Positions 4,955-6,677 of a stretch of DNA of 6,677 bases are shown here, one piece after another. The notes below the pieces were generated by a model. It was not told the origin of the DNA and did not search any database. It worked only from the letters and a program-made list of their open reading frames with translations. Numbering within the stretch: position 1 is the stretch's first letter; each line of letters begins with the position of its first letter. Source of the stretch: QGNO01 sp964493125 (GTDB lineage: Bacteria; Chloroflexota; Dehalococcoidia; Lucifugimonadales; QGNO01); NCBI GenBank assembly GCA_964493125.1, contig CAZBMS010000074.1:1-6677 (forward strand), in the 5' to 3' direction. The position numbers and the translations under genes are program-made.

Positions 4955-6677
4955 CTATTCATCCTTGGGCCTGTCCACTATGTAATTACCCATTACTAGC
5001 GCATCAATGCCACTATTCACGAAAGTCCTCAAAGCATCTTCCGGAGAATTTACGATGGGCTCACCCCGAACATTAAATGATGTGTTCAATAGGACTGGCA
5101 CCCCGGTGGCATCTCGAAACGCTTCGATCAGTCGGTAGTAGAGAGGGTTGCTAGAAGGATGTACGGTTTGTACTCTCGCTGTACCCATGTGGTTCACTGC
5201 GGGTATATCACCCTGGTGTTCAGGATTAACAGGTACAACGCGTAGCATGAACCGAGCAGGTAAGCTGGCTTCGGAATCTTTAAGGGCAAAGTACTTTTCA
5301 GAATCCCCAACGAGTACTGAAGGTGCAAAGGGCCTGAAGGGTTCCCGGAACTTGATCTTGTTGTTAACCACATCTTTCATCTCTGCGCTACGTGGGTCGG
5401 CCAAGATACTTCGGTTTCCAAGTGCCCTTGGGCCCCACTCAAATCTTCCCTGGAACCAGCCGATCACTTTGTCTTTGGTGAGCAAATCCACTGTATTTTC
5501 TATTAGTTTGTCTTCATCTTGAACCAATCGCGCATCGAATCCCAGTCCGTCGATCGCTTGTTTAATCTCTCGATTGCTGTAGGCCTGACCCCAGTACGCG
5601 TGGTCCATCACAAATCGGCGAGGGTTGCCTAGGGCAGTATGCCAAGCGTACAGAGCTGCTCCCAGCGAGCCGCCTCCATCTCCTGCATCAGGTTGAACAT
5701 ACAGGTTTTCAAAGGGGGTTTCGCGCAGAATCCTCTCGTTAGCGACGGAATTGAGTGCGACTCCACCGGCCAAGCAGAGATTCTTCATACCGGTATCACG
5801 GTGAGCCGCTTTCGCGATTCCTATGATGAGTTGCTCTGTGACCATTTGAATACTTGCAGCGATGTCAGCGTAACGTTGATTATATTCGCAGACTTCATCG
5901 AAGTTCGTGGGGCGTTGACCGTAGTAGAGTGGGTAGCCGCTCGACTGAGTATAGAATGGCACTTTAGGATCTCTTGGTCGCCCGAACAGATTGGTGAACT
6001 CCCTTGTGTAGGTACGTTTAGTACTGTGGTGCAGGGAGAAAAAGCGCGGATCTAGCCAATATGCGCCGTCGTCGCTCTGCTGGACCATCTCCCACACTTT
6101 TTCTGTATAAAGTGGGGAACCATAAGGTGCCATTCCCATCACCTTGAACTCTCCATCGTTCACTTCAAAGCCAAGGAAGGCCGTGAATGCGCTATATAGC
6201 AGTCCGATGGAGTGTGGAAAGTGCAACTCTCTGTCAATCGAGACAGTCGAATGGCTTCCAGTGCCAATAGTGGTAGTGGCCCATTCGCCTACACCGTCGA
6301 AGGTAATAACAGCGGCTTCTTGGAAAGGTGAGCACAAGAAGGCGCTAGCTGAATGTGACAGATGATGTTCAGAGAACAACACCTGATTTGACCTAACTCC
6401 AACGTTACTTGCGATATGACTTTTCACCCACAATTTGTCAGACAGCCATGTACGCATACTTTGAGCGAACATCCAGTATGTCCGAGGAAAACCGTGAATG
6501 GTCGTCTTAAACAGCCTGTCAAACTTAAGGAATGGTTTCTCAAAGAAAACTACGTAATCTAAATCTTGGCCTGTGATGTTACCTTGTTGGAGACAGAAGG
6601 CGATTGCTTTCTCAGGAAAGTCATAGTCGTGCTTCTTGCGGCTAAACCGTTCTTCCTCGGCTGCCGCTATCAGCATG
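4955..6677 (-). CDS. NodU/TobZ/CmcH-type carbamoyltransferase, 5' end missing
   Basis: The family transfers the carbamoyl group of carbamoyl phosphate, through an ATP-derived carbamoyl-adenylate, to a hydroxyl on a sugar, antibiotic or other acceptor. At least 573 residues are visible; numbering starts at the in-frame ATG at 6676. The N-terminal Kae1-like domain shows EEERFSRKKHD (7-17), the metal-site motif HHLSHSASAF (104-113), FDGVGEWATT (126-135), KVMGMAPYG (178-186), LAGGVALN (302-309) and QPDAGDGGGSLGAA (328-341). The C-terminal YrdC-like domain shows WFQGRFEWGPRALGNRSILA (407-426), FREPFRPFAPSVL (443-455) and LLNTSFNVRGEPI (529-541). The ATG at 6676 is probably internal: relatives usually have about 20-25 residues before the EEERFS motif, including an HDS-like segment, so the true start lies beyond the window. 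It appears to be the upstream gene of the cassette here; what lies further upstream cannot be seen. No signal peptide expected, so cytoplasmic. The acceptor is unknown. Confidence 0.95.
   Translation of the reverse strand, partial: MLIAAAEEERFSRKKHDYDFPEKAIAFCLQQGNITGQDLDYVVFFEKPFLKFDRLFKTTIHGFPRTYWMFAQSMRTWLSDKLWVKSHIASNVGVRSNQVLFSEHHLSHSASAFLCSPFQEAAVITFDGVGEWATTTIGTGSHSTVSIDRELHFPHSIGLLYSAFTAFLGFEVNDGEFKVMGMAPYGSPLYTEKVWEMVQQSDDGAYWLDPRFFSLHHSTKRTYTREFTNLFGRPRDPKVPFYTQSSGYPLYYGQRPTNFDEVCEYNQRYADIAASIQMVTEQLIIGIAKAAHRDTGMKNLCLAGGVALNSVANERILRETPFENLYVQPDAGDGGGSLGAALYAWHTALGNPRRFVMDHAYWGQAYSNREIKQAIDGLGFDARLVQDEDKLIENTVDLLTKDKVIGWFQGRFEWGPRALGNRSILADPRSAEMKDVVNNKIKFREPFRPFAPSVLVGDSEKYFALKDSEASLPARFMLRVVPVNPEHQGDIPAVNHMGTARVQTVHPSSNPLYYRLIEAFRDATGVPVLLNTSFNVRGEPIVNSPEDALRTFVNSGIDALVMGNYIVDRPKDE

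Noticed and set aside
5148..6365. Several + strand open frames (5148-5522, 5639-6055, 6144-6365)
   Set aside because: All are antisense to the carbamoyltransferase, whose motifs are continuous through these positions.

Overview
The window looks like an accessory stretch of a bacterial genome, possibly an uncultured marine or environmental lineage. A SAR202-like Chloroflexota is only a guess from gene content; no rRNA, tRNA or marker gene is present to test it. The layout is a left block on the + strand, a gene-poor middle with decayed and small genes, and a right block on the - strand.

Left block (about 1-2270, + strand). A complete PHP-domain metallohydrolase of CehA/McbA type (197-1117) is followed, after 151 bp, by a complete OppB/DppB-type peptide ABC-transporter permease (1269-2270). 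Each has its own promoter-like element upstream, so they need not be one operon. They also differ strongly in base composition. No partner permease, ATPase or substrate-binding protein is visible.

Middle (about 2271-3551). This holds a small two-helix membrane protein gene split between two frames (2284-2515, -), an intact 94-residue two-helix membrane protein (2835-3119, +), and two about 80% similar copies of a roughly 140-bp repeat (2628-2772 and 3244-3385). Read on the - strand, the copies give similar peptides with conservative changes, so they look like remnants of a duplicated gene. A candidate 41-residue ORF (3447-3572, +) follows a third copy of the promoter-like element.

Right block (3552-6677, - strand). 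This is a three-gene cassette reading right to left: a NodU/TobZ/CmcH-type carbamoyltransferase (5' end beyond the window), a 59-residue DUF5989-type membrane protein hidden between its larger neighbours, and a membrane-anchored SGNH/GDSL hydrolase. Tight spacing suggests one transcript. A reasonable inference is carbamoylation, and hydrolase tailoring at the membrane, of a secreted or surface glycan or small molecule; the substrate cannot be read from the sequence.

The most unusual signals are a repeated element TTGAC(C/T)-8 nt-TATACT upstream of three + strand ORFs, with a spacing that does not fit a standard sigma-70 promoter, and the paired decayed repeats in the middle.
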